Assembly: GCF_946479275.1 (NCBI RefSeq)
Contig: NZ_CAMLFE010000001.1
Location: 310,001-374,000 of the forward strand
DNA length: 64,000 bases
DNA from: an uncultured Bartonella sp.
Lineage (GTDB): Bacteria; Pseudomonadota; Alphaproteobacteria; Rhizobiales; Rhizobiaceae
Direction of reading: 5' to 3'
Translations under genes and position numbers: made by a program
The notes under the pieces: model-generated
What the model was told of the DNA's origin: nothing
What the model saw: only the letters and a program-made list of their open reading frames with translations
The model's database searches: none
In this document: piece after piece, positions 27,799 to 37,476 of the stretch
How the letters are laid out: each line of letters starts with the position of its first letter
Numbering within the stretch: the first letter of the stretch is position 1

Positions 27799-27819
27799 GA
27801 GGATTTCAAGTGTTGTTTT

Positions 27820-28965
27820 TCAATTTTTCGAATTCCGGATAATTTTTTCAAAAGCCGAAAGAAAATCGTCGATGTTTTTCAAGCTTGTGTGTTTACCCGT
27901 AGAAACGCGAATTGCTCCATCTGGTACATGACACCCCATTGCAGAGAGAACGCCACTTTGTTTTACTTTTCCCGATGAACAGGCCGACCCGGCCGAAACC
28001 GCAAATCCGGCAAGGTCAAAGCCGATTTGCAAAGTTTCAGCCTTTAACCCGTCGACAGCAAAATAGGTTGTGTTCGGTAAACGCGGTGATTTTTCTCCGA
28101 AAATAACAAGATTGTTACTCAATCGATGCAACCCGTGTTCCAGTCGCATCTGAAGCGCTTTCGCATGATCTAAATCCTGATTTGTTGGTTTTTGTTCCAT
28201 CGCTGCACCGAAAGCGGCTATGAGCGGGATTGACTCCGTACCGGACCGGAAGCCTTTTTCCTGTCCCCCACCCAATATCAACGCTTGGGGCATAAGGGCA
28301 CTTCCCGTGGCAATAAAGGCACCAATGCCTTTCGATCCGCCGATTTTGTGCGCTGCAACGATAAAGAAATCCCCCCCGAAACTTGCAACATCTACGGGGA
28401 GTTTACCTATATATTGAACAATGTCGACAACAAGAACGCCACCAGCTTGTTTGACGATATCGGCAATTTTCCTCACTGGCTGAATGACGCCTGTTTCGCC
28501 ATTGGCTGCTTGAATAGCAACCATCGGCAGACCTTCCGATTTATTGTGTTTGGAAAGTTTCCTTTGAAGCTCGTCCAAATTGATGACGCCATTTTCGTCA
28601 ACACCGATAATTACCTGCTGGTCTTTTGCAAAACGCCCGCCCTTGCCTATGCACGGATGTTCCGTTGCGCCTATATAAACTTTGGAAAAATGAACATCCG
28701 AACGACCCATTTTGTAATCGGGTGTAAGGAGTGTCATTGCTGCTTCTGTCGCACCGGAAGTAAACACAACGTGATCCGGCTCGGTATGAAGACGGTGGGC
28801 AACCTGCCGCCGTGCTTTTTCAAGCAAGGCTTTTGCGGCACGCCCTTCCTGATGGACAGATGAAGGATTGCCATAGACATCAAGGGCGCTCACAAGAGCG
28901 TCGCGCGCTGCGTCTGACAAAGGCGTTGTAGCATTATAATCGAGATAGCATCTTGAAGATGACAT
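27820..28965 (-). CDS. NifS/IscS-type cysteine desulfurase (SufS2-like)
   Basis: This is a second cysteine desulfurase, of class I. The 381-residue protein has YLDYNATTPLSDAARDAL, GNPSSVHQEGRAAKALLEKAR, TSGATEAAM, the PLP lysine in IVAAHKIGGSKGIGA and the active cysteine in AVSAGSACSSGKVKQS, the longer loop typical of IscS/NifS. It stands just upstream of sufB on the same strand, as sufS2 does in Rhizobium suf operons. Two starts are plausible: the ATG at 28965 (GAGG six bases upstream) and one 13 codons earlier at 29004 (AAGGA nine bases upstream). It is divergent from the hydrolase gene. Which Fe-S or thiolation pathway it serves is not clear. Confidence 0.92.
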   Translation of the reverse strand: MSSSRCYLDYNATTPLSDAARDALVSALDVYGNPSSVHQEGRAAKALLEKARRQVAHRLHTEPDHVVFTSGATEAAMTLLTPDYKMGRSDVHFSKVYIGATEHPCIGKGGRFAKDQQVIIGVDENGVINLDELQRKLSKHNKSEGLPMVAIQAANGETGVIQPVRKIADIVKQAGGVLVVDIVQYIGKLPVDVASFGGDFFIVAAHKIGGSKGIGAFIATGSALMPQALILGGGQEKGFRSGTESIPLIAAFGAAMEQKPTNQDLDHAKALQMRLEHGLHRLSNNLVIFGEKSPRLPNTTYFAVDGLKAETLQIGFDLAGFAVSAGSACSSGKVKQSGVLSAMGCHVPDGAIRVSTGKHTSLKNIDDFLSAFEKIIRNSKN

Positions 28966-29145
28966 ATGAGGCCTCGTAATTTTTATTATTTCAAACGCAT
29001 CCATAGCGCAATTTCCTTGAAAAGTGCACCCATTACAGACTATCTAAAGCCAAGATACATTTAAACATTCGAAACAGTTTGAATTTGCCAATATCCTTTT
29101 CTGCAAAAAATGGAACGTTCAAGCTGATATAGTAAGGAGTACTTG

Positions 29146-29820
29146 ATGCCTGAAGTCATTTTCAATGGTCCTGCGGGTCGCCTTGAAGGCCGTTATCAAC
29201 CCTCGCCGGAAAAAAATGCTCCTATAGCCATTATTCTCCACCCCCATCCGCAATTCGGCGGGACGATGAATAACAAAATCGTTTACGACCTTTTTTACAT
29301 GTTCCAGCAACGCGGCTTTACAACATTGCGTTTTAACTTCCGCAGTATCGGGCGCAGTCAAGGTGAATTCGACCATGGAGCTGGCGAGTTATCCGATGCA
29401 GCCGCTGCACTAGATTGGGTTCAAGCACTGCACCCTGATTCAAAAAATTGCTGGGTTGCGGGTTATTCATTCGGTGCGTGGATTGGCATGCAGCTTTTGA
29501 TGCGACGCCCCGAAATCGAAGGGTTCATATCGGTTGCCCCTCAGCCTAATCTATATGATTTTTCTTTTCTCGCGCCTTGTCCTTCTTCTGGGTTGATCAT
29601 CCACGGCGATGCCGATCGTGTCGCCCCGGCGAAAGACGTTCAAGGGCTTGTCGACAAGCTTAAAACACAAAAGGGAATTACAATTACACAACAAATTCTT
29701 GAGGGTGCGAACCACTTTTTTTCCGGTCAGGTCGACGAACTCATTGATGATTGCGCCAACTATCTTGATCGGCGTCTTAATGGAGAATTGGCTGAACCGC
29801 GCATGAAACGTTTGAGATAA
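29146..29820 (+). CDS. Alpha/beta hydrolase (COG2945-like)
   Basis: This 224-residue protein is a cytoplasmic alpha/beta hydrolase of the small family that opens MPEVIFNGPAGRLEGRY in Hyphomicrobiales. The nucleophile elbow is AGYSFGAWIG, the oxyanion region is HPHPQFGGTMNNK, the acid is likely the aspartate in IIHGDADRVAP and the histidine that in EGANHFFSGQ. The substrate is unknown. The ATG at 29146 has AAGGAG seven bases upstream. It is divergently arranged with the cysteine desulfurase gene, a frequent neighbour, and ends before a good terminator. Confidence 0.9.
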   Translation: MPEVIFNGPAGRLEGRYQPSPEKNAPIAIILHPHPQFGGTMNNKIVYDLFYMFQQRGFTTLRFNFRSIGRSQGEFDHGAGELSDAAAALDWVQALHPDSKNCWVAGYSFGAWIGMQLLMRRPEIEGFISVAPQPNLYDFSFLAPCPSSGLIIHGDADRVAPAKDVQGLVDKLKTQKGITITQQILEGANHFFSGQVDELIDDCANYLDRRLNGELAEPRMKRLR

Positions 29821-29880
29821 ATTTTCAAGTTTCAGACGATCTTGCACCGTCTATTGTCAAATGAATTAACGAGTTCAAAA

Positions 29881-29914
29881 AGGCTTTTGCAAAATTTGGC
29901 AAAAGCTTTTTTTA
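29881..29914 (+). terminator. Rho-independent terminator after the hydrolase gene
   Basis: AGGCTTTTGC (29881-29890) pairs with GCAAAAGCTT (29899-29908), ten pairs with one G-U, around an eight-base loop. A run of seven T follows. It lies 60 bases after the hydrolase stop. Confidence 0.88.
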
Positions 29915-30104
29915 TTTCGCTCTGTTCTTTCCTTAAATTGATAGTGGTGCTTTAAAGCCCCGAAGACGTGTTTTAATCACAAGTTTTTCTTGCTCAAACA
30001 TCGTCAATGTATTTTTTAAGAAAGCCTCGCAAACAATCTTATAAACGACGTCCACCATCACGTGAGCCCGTTTTTAACACAGCCCCATCGCGTCAATTAT
30101 ATTG

Positions 30105-31238
30105 TCATGCTCGAACCGGATGCCGCGCCAATTTGCCACCCGATCGTGGTCGATCGCAACCTGTCGTTGTGGGAAAGGTGATAGGCAATTGATAGATTGA
30201 TCTTATTGCAAGATAGGCCCATGCCTCTGCTTCCAGAAAATCAGAGCAAAGGCCAAGTGAACGGGCTGTTAATATGATGACTCCGTTTTTTTGCGTAAGT
30301 TGTTTCAAAGCCTTCATAATTGCACCGTTATGAACGCCACCTCCCGAAACGACAAGTGTTTTTGGCAACATCGGTAGATGCCGGAAAGAATTGACGATTC
30401 CATAGGCCGTTATGAAGCTCAGCGATGCCGCTCCATCTTCCAAGGAAATAGCGTCATTTAATAATGGTTTAAAACTACGCCAATCAAGCGAACCAGGCTT
30501 TTTATTGCTAAAAAACGGATGATTGGCGTAGCTGTTAACAATTTTTTCATCAACAGTTCCACGTAGACCTGCCTCGCCATTGCGATCCATCAAGCTTCCG
30601 GTTTTTAAAAACATCCACTGATCAATCAGACCATTACCAGGTCCGCAATCAAAAGCATAAAGTTCATTATCTTTCCCGACAAAAGTCAGGTTGGAAATTC
30701 CGCCAATATTGATAAACGCAATAGGAAAATTAAGTTTATCCTTTAATTTTTGTGCCAATGCCCGATGATAGACTGGCACCAGCGGCGCACCCTCCCCCCC
30801 ATGCTTCATATCATTTGATCTTAAGTCAAAAACTACATCGATTCCGCATTTTCTGGCGAGTAACTGTCCATCGCCTAATTGGATCGTCAATCCGATATCC
30901 GGTCTATGAAGAATAGTTTGTCCATGAAAACCGACGAGGTCGACTTTGGAAGGCAGGATCGAATATTTTTTCAACAATTGATCAACGATCGCTGCATGTT
31001 CAAGCGTAAGTTCACGTTCCAAACTCGAAACATTTTCCGGAAGCTCTACGCGTTTGGTCACTCCTACAACTTTATCAAGTGACTGTTTCAATTTGCTTCG
31101 GAAAACCGCAGGATAGGCATAGGATAAATGACCGATGATTTCGATCTCGTTCTGCCCGTCACTTTTAAGTAAAGCCGCGTCAATTCCGTCCATTGATGTA
31201 CCGCTCATCAGGCCGATTGCCGTTTTTAACGCACCCAT
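30105..31238 (-). CDS. anmK: Anhydro-N-acetylmuramic acid kinase
   Basis: AnmK phosphorylates anhydro-MurNAc released during peptidoglycan recycling, giving MurNAc-6-phosphate. The 377-residue protein has the family start AIGLMSGTSMDGIDAALLKS, then VDLVGFHGQTILHRP, TIQLGDGQLLA, VVFDLRSNDMKHGGEGAPLV with its catalytic aspartate, FINIGGISNLTFVG and FDCGPGNGLIDQW, and ends with LPITFPTTTG near the C-terminus. The frame is open 28 codons upstream, but the ATG at 31238 matches the family start. It is divergent from tyrS, a conserved arrangement in Hyphomicrobiales. Confidence 0.96.
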   Translation of the reverse strand: MGALKTAIGLMSGTSMDGIDAALLKSDGQNEIEIIGHLSYAYPAVFRSKLKQSLDKVVGVTKRVELPENVSSLERELTLEHAAIVDQLLKKYSILPSKVDLVGFHGQTILHRPDIGLTIQLGDGQLLARKCGIDVVFDLRSNDMKHGGEGAPLVPVYHRALAQKLKDKLNFPIAFINIGGISNLTFVGKDNELYAFDCGPGNGLIDQWMFLKTGSLMDRNGEAGLRGTVDEKIVNSYANHPFFSNKKPGSLDWRSFKPLLNDAISLEDGAASLSFITAYGIVNSFRHLPMLPKTLVVSGGGVHNGAIMKALKQLTQKNGVIILTARSLGLCSDFLEAEAWAYLAIRSIYQLPITFPTTTGCDRPRSGGKLARHPVRA

Positions 31239-31347
31239 TGCTTGCTTCCCGTACGATGTTTCCTTGTGAATCACATATATTCTATGATAAAGCCCACAAA
31301 ACAGTTGAATATTGCTTTCCAAGCATGAATTTTCAGGGAAAAGTTTG

Positions 31348-32601
31348 ATGGCCGGTTTTAAATCCGATTTCCTAAATGTGATGAGCGAACGTGGCTTTAT
31401 CCACCAAATGTCCGACGAAAAAGGGCTGGACGATCTCCTTTCAAAGGAAGTTGTAACCGGTTACATCGGGTTTGATCCAACCGCAGCAAGCCTTCATGCA
31501 GGCAGTTTGATCCAGATTATGATGCTCCATTGGTTGCAACAAACCGGACACCGCCCGATAGCCCTTATGGGCGGCGGTACAGGTATGATCGGCGACCCTT
31601 CGTTTAAAGACGAGGCACGTAAACTCCTTACGGTCGACAAAATCGACTCCAATATCGCCGGTATTAAAAAAGTTTTTTCAAATTATATCAAATTTGGCGA
31701 CGGTGTTACGGATGCAGTTATGGTCAACAACGCCGACTGGCTTAGAGATTTGAACTATATTGAATTTCTGCGTGATGTTGGGCGCTTTTTCTCTGTCAAC
31801 AAAATGTTGTCCTTTGAATCAGTGAAACTGCGGATGGATAGAGAGCATTCCCTGTCGTTTCTCGAATTCAATTATATGATCTTGCAAGCCTATGATTTTG
31901 TCGAGCTCAATAAACGATATGGTCTTCGTATGCAAATGGGAGGTTCCGACCAATGGGGTAATATCGTAAACGGTATTGATCTGGGTCACCGGATGGATAC
32001 CCCCCAGCTTTTCGCTTTAACTTCGCCTTTATTGACCACTGCGTCCGGCGCTAAAATGGGAAAATCGCTTAATGGTGCACTCTGGCTCAATGCCGACATG
32101 CTTTCTCCTTATGATTTTTGGCAATATTGGCGTAATACGGAAGACGCTGATGTTTCGCGTTTTTTAAAACTTTATACAACTTTACCTATGGATGAAATAA
32201 GACGGCTTTCAGCTCTCCAAGGGTCGGAAATCAATGATGTGAAAAAGATACTGGCGACAGAAGTAACCGCCATGCTTCACGGACGCGACGCCGCTGAAAA
32301 GGCAGCAGAAACTGCACGTAAAACATTCGAAGAAGGTGAAGTCAGTCACGACCTTCCCAAAATAGAAGTTCCGGGAACCGAGCTTAAAGGTGGAATCGGT
32401 TTACTCACTCTTTTGGTGAAAGCAGGTTTTGCCAAATCGAACGGCGAAGCGCGGCGTCACGTACAAGGTGGTGGAGTACGTGTAAACGACGTGCTGGTGG
32501 AGGATGAAAAACGTTTAGTTACAGAAAATGATGTCAACGCCGATGGTGTCGTCAAATTATCATTTGGTAAAAAGAAGCATGTTCTCGTCAAGCCAATGTA
32601 A
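31348..32601 (+). CDS. tyrS: Tyrosyl-tRNA synthetase
   Basis: TyrS charges tRNA-Tyr. The 417-residue class I synthetase has [20 protein letters not shown], where LHAG is the HIGH-equivalent motif, then [30 protein letters not shown] for tyrosine and tRNA binding, and [14 protein letters not shown] as the KMSKS-equivalent loop. A C-terminal S4 domain follows from about residue 350 ([17 protein letters not shown]). The ATG at 31348 is preceded by AGGGAAAAG. It is divergent from anmK across about 110 bases. Confidence 0.97.
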   Translation: MAGFKSDFLNVMSERGFIHQMSDEKGLDDLLSKEVVTGYIGFDPTAASLHAGSLIQIMMLHWLQQTGHRPIALMGGGTGMIGDPSFKDEARKLLTVDKIDSNIAGIKKVFSNYIKFGDGVTDAVMVNNADWLRDLNYIEFLRDVGRFFSVNKMLSFESVKLRMDREHSLSFLEFNYMILQAYDFVELNKRYGLRMQMGGSDQWGNIVNGIDLGHRMDTPQLFALTSPLLTTASGAKMGKSLNGALWLNADMLSPYDFWQYWRNTEDADVSRFLKLYTTLPMDEIRRLSALQGSEINDVKKILATEVTAMLHGRDAAEKAAETARKTFEEGEVSHDLPKIEVPGTELKGGIGLLTLLVKAGFAKSNGEARRHVQGGGVRVNDVLVEDEKRLVTENDVNADGVVKLSFGKKKHVLVKPM

Positions 32602-32958
32602 CCGATTTACTGTTTGCAAACATAAGTCCTAACGAAATCCTGCGGCTAATTTCGCCCTAAGGTTTATTGCTGATTTTTACCGACAACCCAATTTCTGTTG
32701 CCGGTATCACGCCCAAGAAGCAGCATCATTTCTTGTCTTTGACAACGCTTCATCAAGCTCGTCTGTTCTTGTCTGCTTGGAACGGAGAGAAATAAAAACG
32801 TTTTTCAATTCAAAATTGGCGCGGCAGCAAACACCTCATTCATTAGTCGTTAAGATTTTAAACTAAAGCAATAGAAACCGCGTTAAAAACACTGTTGACT
32901 ATTTAGTCAGCCATCTAAACGCATTGGAAATTACGCAAAAATTCAATTTTTTTCAGGC
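32602..32958. other. Spacer between convergent tyrS and the AsmA-like gene
   Basis: About 355 bases without a supported gene, RNA or clear terminator hairpin. Confidence 0.5.
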
Positions 32959-35900
32959 TTATTGGAATTCGAATATCGACCTGAAGATACCCGGAGCGAT
33001 AACGGAAATCGGATTGACCATCACTTGCGGGTGCTTCGCCTTACCTTCAATTTTAAAAGTGATTCCAATCAATCCCCGATCGCGGCCATTTCCTAACACT
33101 TGCCCGATAATTGGCAGATCTCCAAACAAGCGGTTCAGGCCATAAGCGGGCATAAACGTACCGGTAATCGACATATTTCCCGACACGTCATAAAGAACGC
33201 CCTGAAAGGTTGCGCCAACCGTTGGCCCCCTCAACACACCGCGATCGAGGACAAGGTAATTGTCGCCTTTCGCAATATGGGCATAGGCAAGGTCAAAACC
33301 GATGCTGGAGCTATTGATTTTGCCTTTAACGGCTTCATTCAAGCTTTTACCACCCCCTCTGGGGCGAGACGACACAATTGCGGCCAAACGGGGTTCATCA
33401 ACCACTTCGAAATTTCTGATACTGACCCTGCCTGACAACGGTTGTCCGGAAGACGACGACAAATCGGCTTTCAAAACACCGCCACGGATTTTGTCGTAGT
33501 AATTCATGAAGCGGAGCAGTGCTCCCGCATCATTACTTCTCGCTGTAACAGTTTGATGTCCCGAACTTTTTTGCGTTTCAACGTTGATCAATTGACGATT
33601 ATGCGTTGTACCGCTCAAAGAAAATTGCGCCGCTTTCTGCTCGGTTACTTCGTAAGTTGCATTTACATTTGAAAGCTCTTCACCGTAAAAACCGGCGAGA
33701 CTTGCGATTGACGCATGGACAGAAATAGCCGTCTTTCCACCTGAATTGGAATTTTGTGTTTTACTCAATTGCTGGATTAGCGCACGCCCGTCATAGCTTT
33801 TTCCCGATGCTTCTATGTGGTAGGATTTTCCGGAACTTATAACTTTTAATGTGAGATCATCGTTTCGACTTAAATTGGCTTTGGTAAATTCTGCCCCGAA
33901 TAGTTGCTTATCCTTGATATGAATTTGCCCTGCCACATCCAGGTTCTGCCCTGACAAAGAAAAATTTTCGATCGTATAATCGGGTTTATCTTTTATGTTC
34001 GAAGGCATGTCGAATTGCGCATGTGCCGCCATGCCCTTACCTTTTTTCCATCCTGCCCACGAAAATTCGAGATCTGCATTGGTTAAATCGGCATTGAAGT
34101 GGCGTTTGCCATTATTGTCTTCACCAACCTCGACATTTACCGGACCTGTAAGAAAATTGTTGAGAAACGCAAAATGCTTAGATCGAATGCTATCATCCAG
34201 ATTAAGAGTGATTTTCTCGCTTTTTTGCAAATTGGAATTTTCAAACGGCTGAACAAGTTTTATTTGCGCTGGAAGCTCATTGAGTAAACCGCTTGCTTGC
34301 AGGACAATTCCCGATTTATCAACATCTGCAGTACCAGCAGCGTTGCTCACTATATTGTTCTCGATCGGGTCGGGCATGGAAAAATCATTAAAACTAACAT
34401 GGGCACTATAGGTTATTTCTCCTCTCGGCTCGTCGTGAGTGACGGGGAACCGAAGTTTTATGTCCGCCTCGACATTCCCATGCGCCTTATCACTGTTGAA
34501 GGGTAGGCGACGACGAGCATTTATCGGCGAATAACCGATCATTTCTCCGGCTGCATCTATCTGAGCACGTGCTACCAGATCCATATCGGCAAAAACCGGC
34601 CTTTGCGGCCCCCAAGGAATCACCATAGTTCCTTCCACTGCTTCCACCTTCCGCCCATTGGAAAGATAGCTCGCGCCACTATCAAGCGTTATGGTGGTTG
34701 TCATGCCATCTATCGCCACATTTCCCGAAGCATCACGTAATGCCGGCAACTCTCCAACAAGGTCAGAACGTGTATTGATGATATCCGTTCTTATTTTTAC
34801 TTCATTGCCGGAAAGTGTGACTCCAGGAATTCCCGATTGAAAATAACCTTGCGGCAAGGCAATTTCGATCGAACCATTTTTTAATTGGCCACCAAAAATA
34901 TGCGATGCAACCCATCTTCTTGCGCCGGGAGAAACATTCACAGGCCATAATTGTTTTGCCTCTGCAACATCCATTTGCGGAACATGAAGAACGAAGATGG
35001 TTTCCGGGCTACCTGAACCGAATTTCAAGCTTCCCTGCCCCATCAAATTTCCATGTGGTGCATTGATGGTGATTTCATCCATTAAAGCTTTTTTATCAGC
35101 AAGGTTATACTGACCTGCGAGTTTCATCTCGAACCGGAGCGCTACATCAGGCACCTCATTTGACGCACTCACCGCATGCTGGGCAACAATTTCAAACCGA
35201 TAATCATTAACCGGTCTGCCTATTTTTGAGTCGACCGGCGTTAATCCTATGGCTCCATTAAAAGGAATGACCAAGCCGCCGATTTCAATAAGCGAAGTCT
35301 CGAATTCGATTTTGTTGCTGTGAGGCGTGTGCAGCAAATTGAAATCAATTTTTGAAGGAATATTTTGCTCTGTGCCGAAATCCATAATGCCGTCAGGCAT
35401 CGTAAGCTGGGTGCGTACTATCGGTTCATCGTCTGTATTGCTACGATGTGCTTCTACAATAAGGTTGGCTTTGCCTTTTAACCTGAAATGACCGTTATTT
35501 GTATGCCCGTTTGGCAAAAACGGCGAAACGTCGTCAGCCGCGCCTAAATGAAGCGGAAATGATTTTACGTTGAGTGTTATATCATTGGCGCGCCGATTGG
35601 CGTAGTTGGCATTGGCTTCGACGCCAATTTTTTCGCCGTTCCAGGTTAGAGAAGATATGAGCGTTGCCATTTTCCAACGCATACGCAAATCCAGATCTTT
35701 TATGCCAAGAACAGTTCCGTTTTCACCCGGCATGTGGAGTGAAATATTTTTCAAAACAAGAACGTTGATCGACATCGAGCGCAATTTTTCCGCGCTAATA
35801 TCGAAAGCAGGAAATAAAATATTGGCTGTGGCATCCGGATCAATCCGACCGTATTGATCCTTTGGTAGCTGGTCGAACATGCCAGGCCCTTGCGACTGGG

Positions 35901-36384
35901 GTAATAACACATTCGCATCGTGAAGTTCGATCTGTGCAATCTGGAGTTTTCCAAAAAGCAGCGCCCATGACGAAAAGCCAACACGAAAGACACCGATTTG
36001 ATCGACTTTCACGCCATCCTTGATATCGTCCAACATGACGTTCTGCGTTTCGAGAGCAAGATGATAGTCTTCATCCAGCGAAAGTCTCGCGTCGTTAATC
36101 TTTACGCGCGCATAGTCTCCCAGTTGCTGGGATAATGTCGCCTGCATTTTTCGCGTCAGATATTCGCCGCTAATTCCCACTTTCAACAGCGAAAACAACA
36201 CCCCTAACATTACGACAACAACCAACATTGCCCAGAAAACTATATGTAACAGATGTCTCAGCAGTTTTTTACGCCGACGCGGACTATCAACTTTCACCCC
36301 GTTCCCGTCACGAGCTGACGGAAATTGGTCGAGGCTTTTTATCTCGCTTTTTTTAAAGCGAATCTCTTCATGCGGATCTGTCAA
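32959..36384 (-). CDS. Giant AsmA/DUF3971-type envelope protein
   Basis: This 1141-residue protein has a basic cytoplasmic N-terminus with DSPRRRKKLLRHLL, one membrane anchor at about residues 45-67 and a very long, beta-rich periplasmic part. The C-terminal region, with GNMSITGTFMPAYGLNRLFG, LPIIGQVLGNGRDRGLIGIT and FKIEGKAKHPQVMVNP, matches the DUF3971/AsmA_2 group of the AsmA superfamily (YhdP and relatives), proteins proposed to bridge the two membranes and move phospholipids. It stands alone, divergent from bcp. The length suits a bridge-like lipid transfer protein. Function is by family only. Confidence 0.88.
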   Translation of the reverse strand: MTDPHEEIRFKKSEIKSLDQFPSARDGNGVKVDSPRRRKKLLRHLLHIVFWAMLVVVVMLGVLFSLLKVGISGEYLTRKMQATLSQQLGDYARVKINDARLSLDEDYHLALETQNVMLDDIKDGVKVDQIGVFRVGFSSWALLFGKLQIAQIELHDANVLLPQSQGPGMFDQLPKDQYGRIDPDATANILFPAFDISAEKLRSMSINVLVLKNISLHMPGENGTVLGIKDLDLRMRWKMATLISSLTWNGEKIGVEANANYANRRANDITLNVKSFPLHLGAADDVSPFLPNGHTNNGHFRLKGKANLIVEAHRSNTDDEPIVRTQLTMPDGIMDFGTEQNIPSKIDFNLLHTPHSNKIEFETSLIEIGGLVIPFNGAIGLTPVDSKIGRPVNDYRFEIVAQHAVSASNEVPDVALRFEMKLAGQYNLADKKALMDEITINAPHGNLMGQGSLKFGSGSPETIFVLHVPQMDVAEAKQLWPVNVSPGARRWVASHIFGGQLKNGSIEIALPQGYFQSGIPGVTLSGNEVKIRTDIINTRSDLVGELPALRDASGNVAIDGMTTTITLDSGASYLSNGRKVEAVEGTMVIPWGPQRPVFADMDLVARAQIDAAGEMIGYSPINARRRLPFNSDKAHGNVEADIKLRFPVTHDEPRGEITYSAHVSFNDFSMPDPIENNIVSNAAGTADVDKSGIVLQASGLLNELPAQIKLVQPFENSNLQKSEKITLNLDDSIRSKHFAFLNNFLTGPVNVEVGEDNNGKRHFNADLTNADLEFSWAGWKKGKGMAAHAQFDMPSNIKDKPDYTIENFSLSGQNLDVAGQIHIKDKQLFGAEFTKANLSRNDDLTLKVISSGKSYHIEASGKSYDGRALIQQLSKTQNSNSGGKTAISVHASIASLAGFYGEELSNVNATYEVTEQKAAQFSLSGTTHNRQLINVETQKSSGHQTVTARSNDAGALLRFMNYYDKIRGGVLKADLSSSSGQPLSGRVSIRNFEVVDEPRLAAIVSSRPRGGGKSLNEAVKGKINSSSIGFDLAYAHIAKGDNYLVLDRGVLRGPTVGATFQGVLYDVSGNMSITGTFMPAYGLNRLFGDLPIIGQVLGNGRDRGLIGITFKIEGKAKHPQVMVNPISVIAPGIFRSIFEFQ

Positions 36385-36524
36385 ATTACAACCAATCCCG
36401 TTTTTGCTCGCTGCATCAAGCGCCGTAAGTTGAATAATATGAGACTCGTTATAGCACCAATCAATATTGATTCCTGTGCTTTATGATGTCATTTTATTTG
36501 TTCCCACAGAAGAAAGGTATTTCA

Positions 36525-36995
36525 ATGACCATGTTAAATAAAGGGGATATCGCTCCCGATTTCAAATTACCGTGCGATAGTGGAAAAACACAAACATTGT
36601 CCGAACTTCGCGGACATCCTGTTGTTCTCTATTTCTACCCGAAAGACGATACAAGCGGCTGCACTCTTGAAGCTCATGATTTTTCAGAGTTGAAGCCGGA
36701 ATTCGACAAGATCAACGTTACAATCATCGGAATGTCGCCCGATAAACCGGAAAAACACGATAAATTCAAATCCAAACATGATCTCAGCATCATTCTGGTA
36801 TCCGACGAAGAAAAAACTACCTTGCAGCAATACGGAGTATGGGTAGAAAAGTCGATGTATGGTCGAAAATATATGGGCGTCGAAAGAAGCACATTTCTGA
36901 TCGACAAGAACGGTAAAATCGCCCAAATCTGGCGCAAAGTGAAAGTGCCCGGACACGCAAAAACTGTGTTGGAAAGCGCAAAAACAATAGCTTGA
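36525..36995 (+). CDS. bcp: Peroxiredoxin of the BCP/PrxQ family
   Basis: This cytoplasmic thiol peroxidase reduces hydrogen peroxide and organic peroxides. The 156-residue protein shows GDIAPDFKLPCDSGKTQTLS, VVLYFYPKDDTSGCTLEAHD with the peroxidatic cysteine C46, IIGMSPDKPEKHDKFKSKH and GVERSTFLIDKNGKI. The resolving cysteine that many BCPs have five residues after the first is a histidine here, so it likely uses another thiol partner. The ATG at 36525 follows AAAGG by eight bases; the frame is open 14 codons upstream. It is divergent from the AsmA-like gene. Confidence 0.94.
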   Translation: MTMLNKGDIAPDFKLPCDSGKTQTLSELRGHPVVLYFYPKDDTSGCTLEAHDFSELKPEFDKINVTIIGMSPDKPEKHDKFKSKHDLSIILVSDEEKTTLQQYGVWVEKSMYGRKYMGVERSTFLIDKNGKIAQIWRKVKVPGHAKTVLESAKTIA

Positions 36996-37064
36996 TTTTA
37001 CGTCGTTAGGAATTTGTTAACTTTTTGGTGTGCTAATAGTTGCCATAAAAGGACGTATGGCAAC

Positions 37065-37286
37065 ATGAAAAATCCGGTAAAAATTTTGGTTTTATCATTT
37101 GTTTGTATAGCCGCTGGCACGGCTGCACCTTTTGCCAAGGATACTATCAATACACATGCCCTTAGCATGCCATCTGTTCGTCAAACGCTTCCTGCTATGC
37201 CTAAATTTTCTGCGCCAAAGACAGAAAATATCGTTTTCAAACCCTATGCTGGCATTGACCCGATTGTAACAGGTCCTCGCAGTTAA
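37065..37286 (+). CDS. Small exported protein of unknown function
   Basis: This 73-residue protein starts MKNPVKILVLSFVCIAAG, a clear signal peptide with likely cleavage after an Ala-rich stretch near residue 25. The mature part is about 48 residues, proline- and serine-rich, with the phrase MPSVRQTLPAMPKFSAPK and a C-terminal YAGIDPIVTGPRS. I do not recognise a family. AAGGACG lies some 12 bases before the ATG. It follows bcp by 69 bases on the same strand and is followed by a hairpin, so it is probably a real gene. Confidence 0.6.
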   Translation: MKNPVKILVLSFVCIAAGTAAPFAKDTINTHALSMPSVRQTLPAMPKFSAPKTENIVFKPYAGIDPIVTGPRS

Positions 37287-37345
37287 TTTTTATCAGAACA
37301 GTTTTTTGAAGGTCACTTGAATTGCAAATAGTCAATCAGGCTGTT

Positions 37346-37403
37346 AGCTTCACCCCAAGGCTGGCATCAGATATGTGCAAAGGGTGAAGCTGTTTATTAT
37401 TTC
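37346..37403 (+). terminator. Long-stem hairpin between convergent genes
   Basis: AGCTTCACCC (37346-37355) and GGGTGAAGCT (37382-37391) are perfect 10-base complements with a 26-base loop. The plus-strand tail GTTTATTATTTC is moderately T-rich. It would end the transcript of the small exported protein and lies before the convergent prfB end. Confidence 0.55.
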
Positions 37404-37476
37404 GTATGATAAGAGCACTTAGATCAACTTAAAAAGGCAAAAAGTAAAAGGATTCAACACTGGAACGTTCAGGTTC

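Noticed and set aside
30007-30192. 61-codon open frame near the anmK end
   Set aside because: Half of it is antisense to anmK and the rest is arginine/proline-rich without a ribosome-binding site; likely a shadow.
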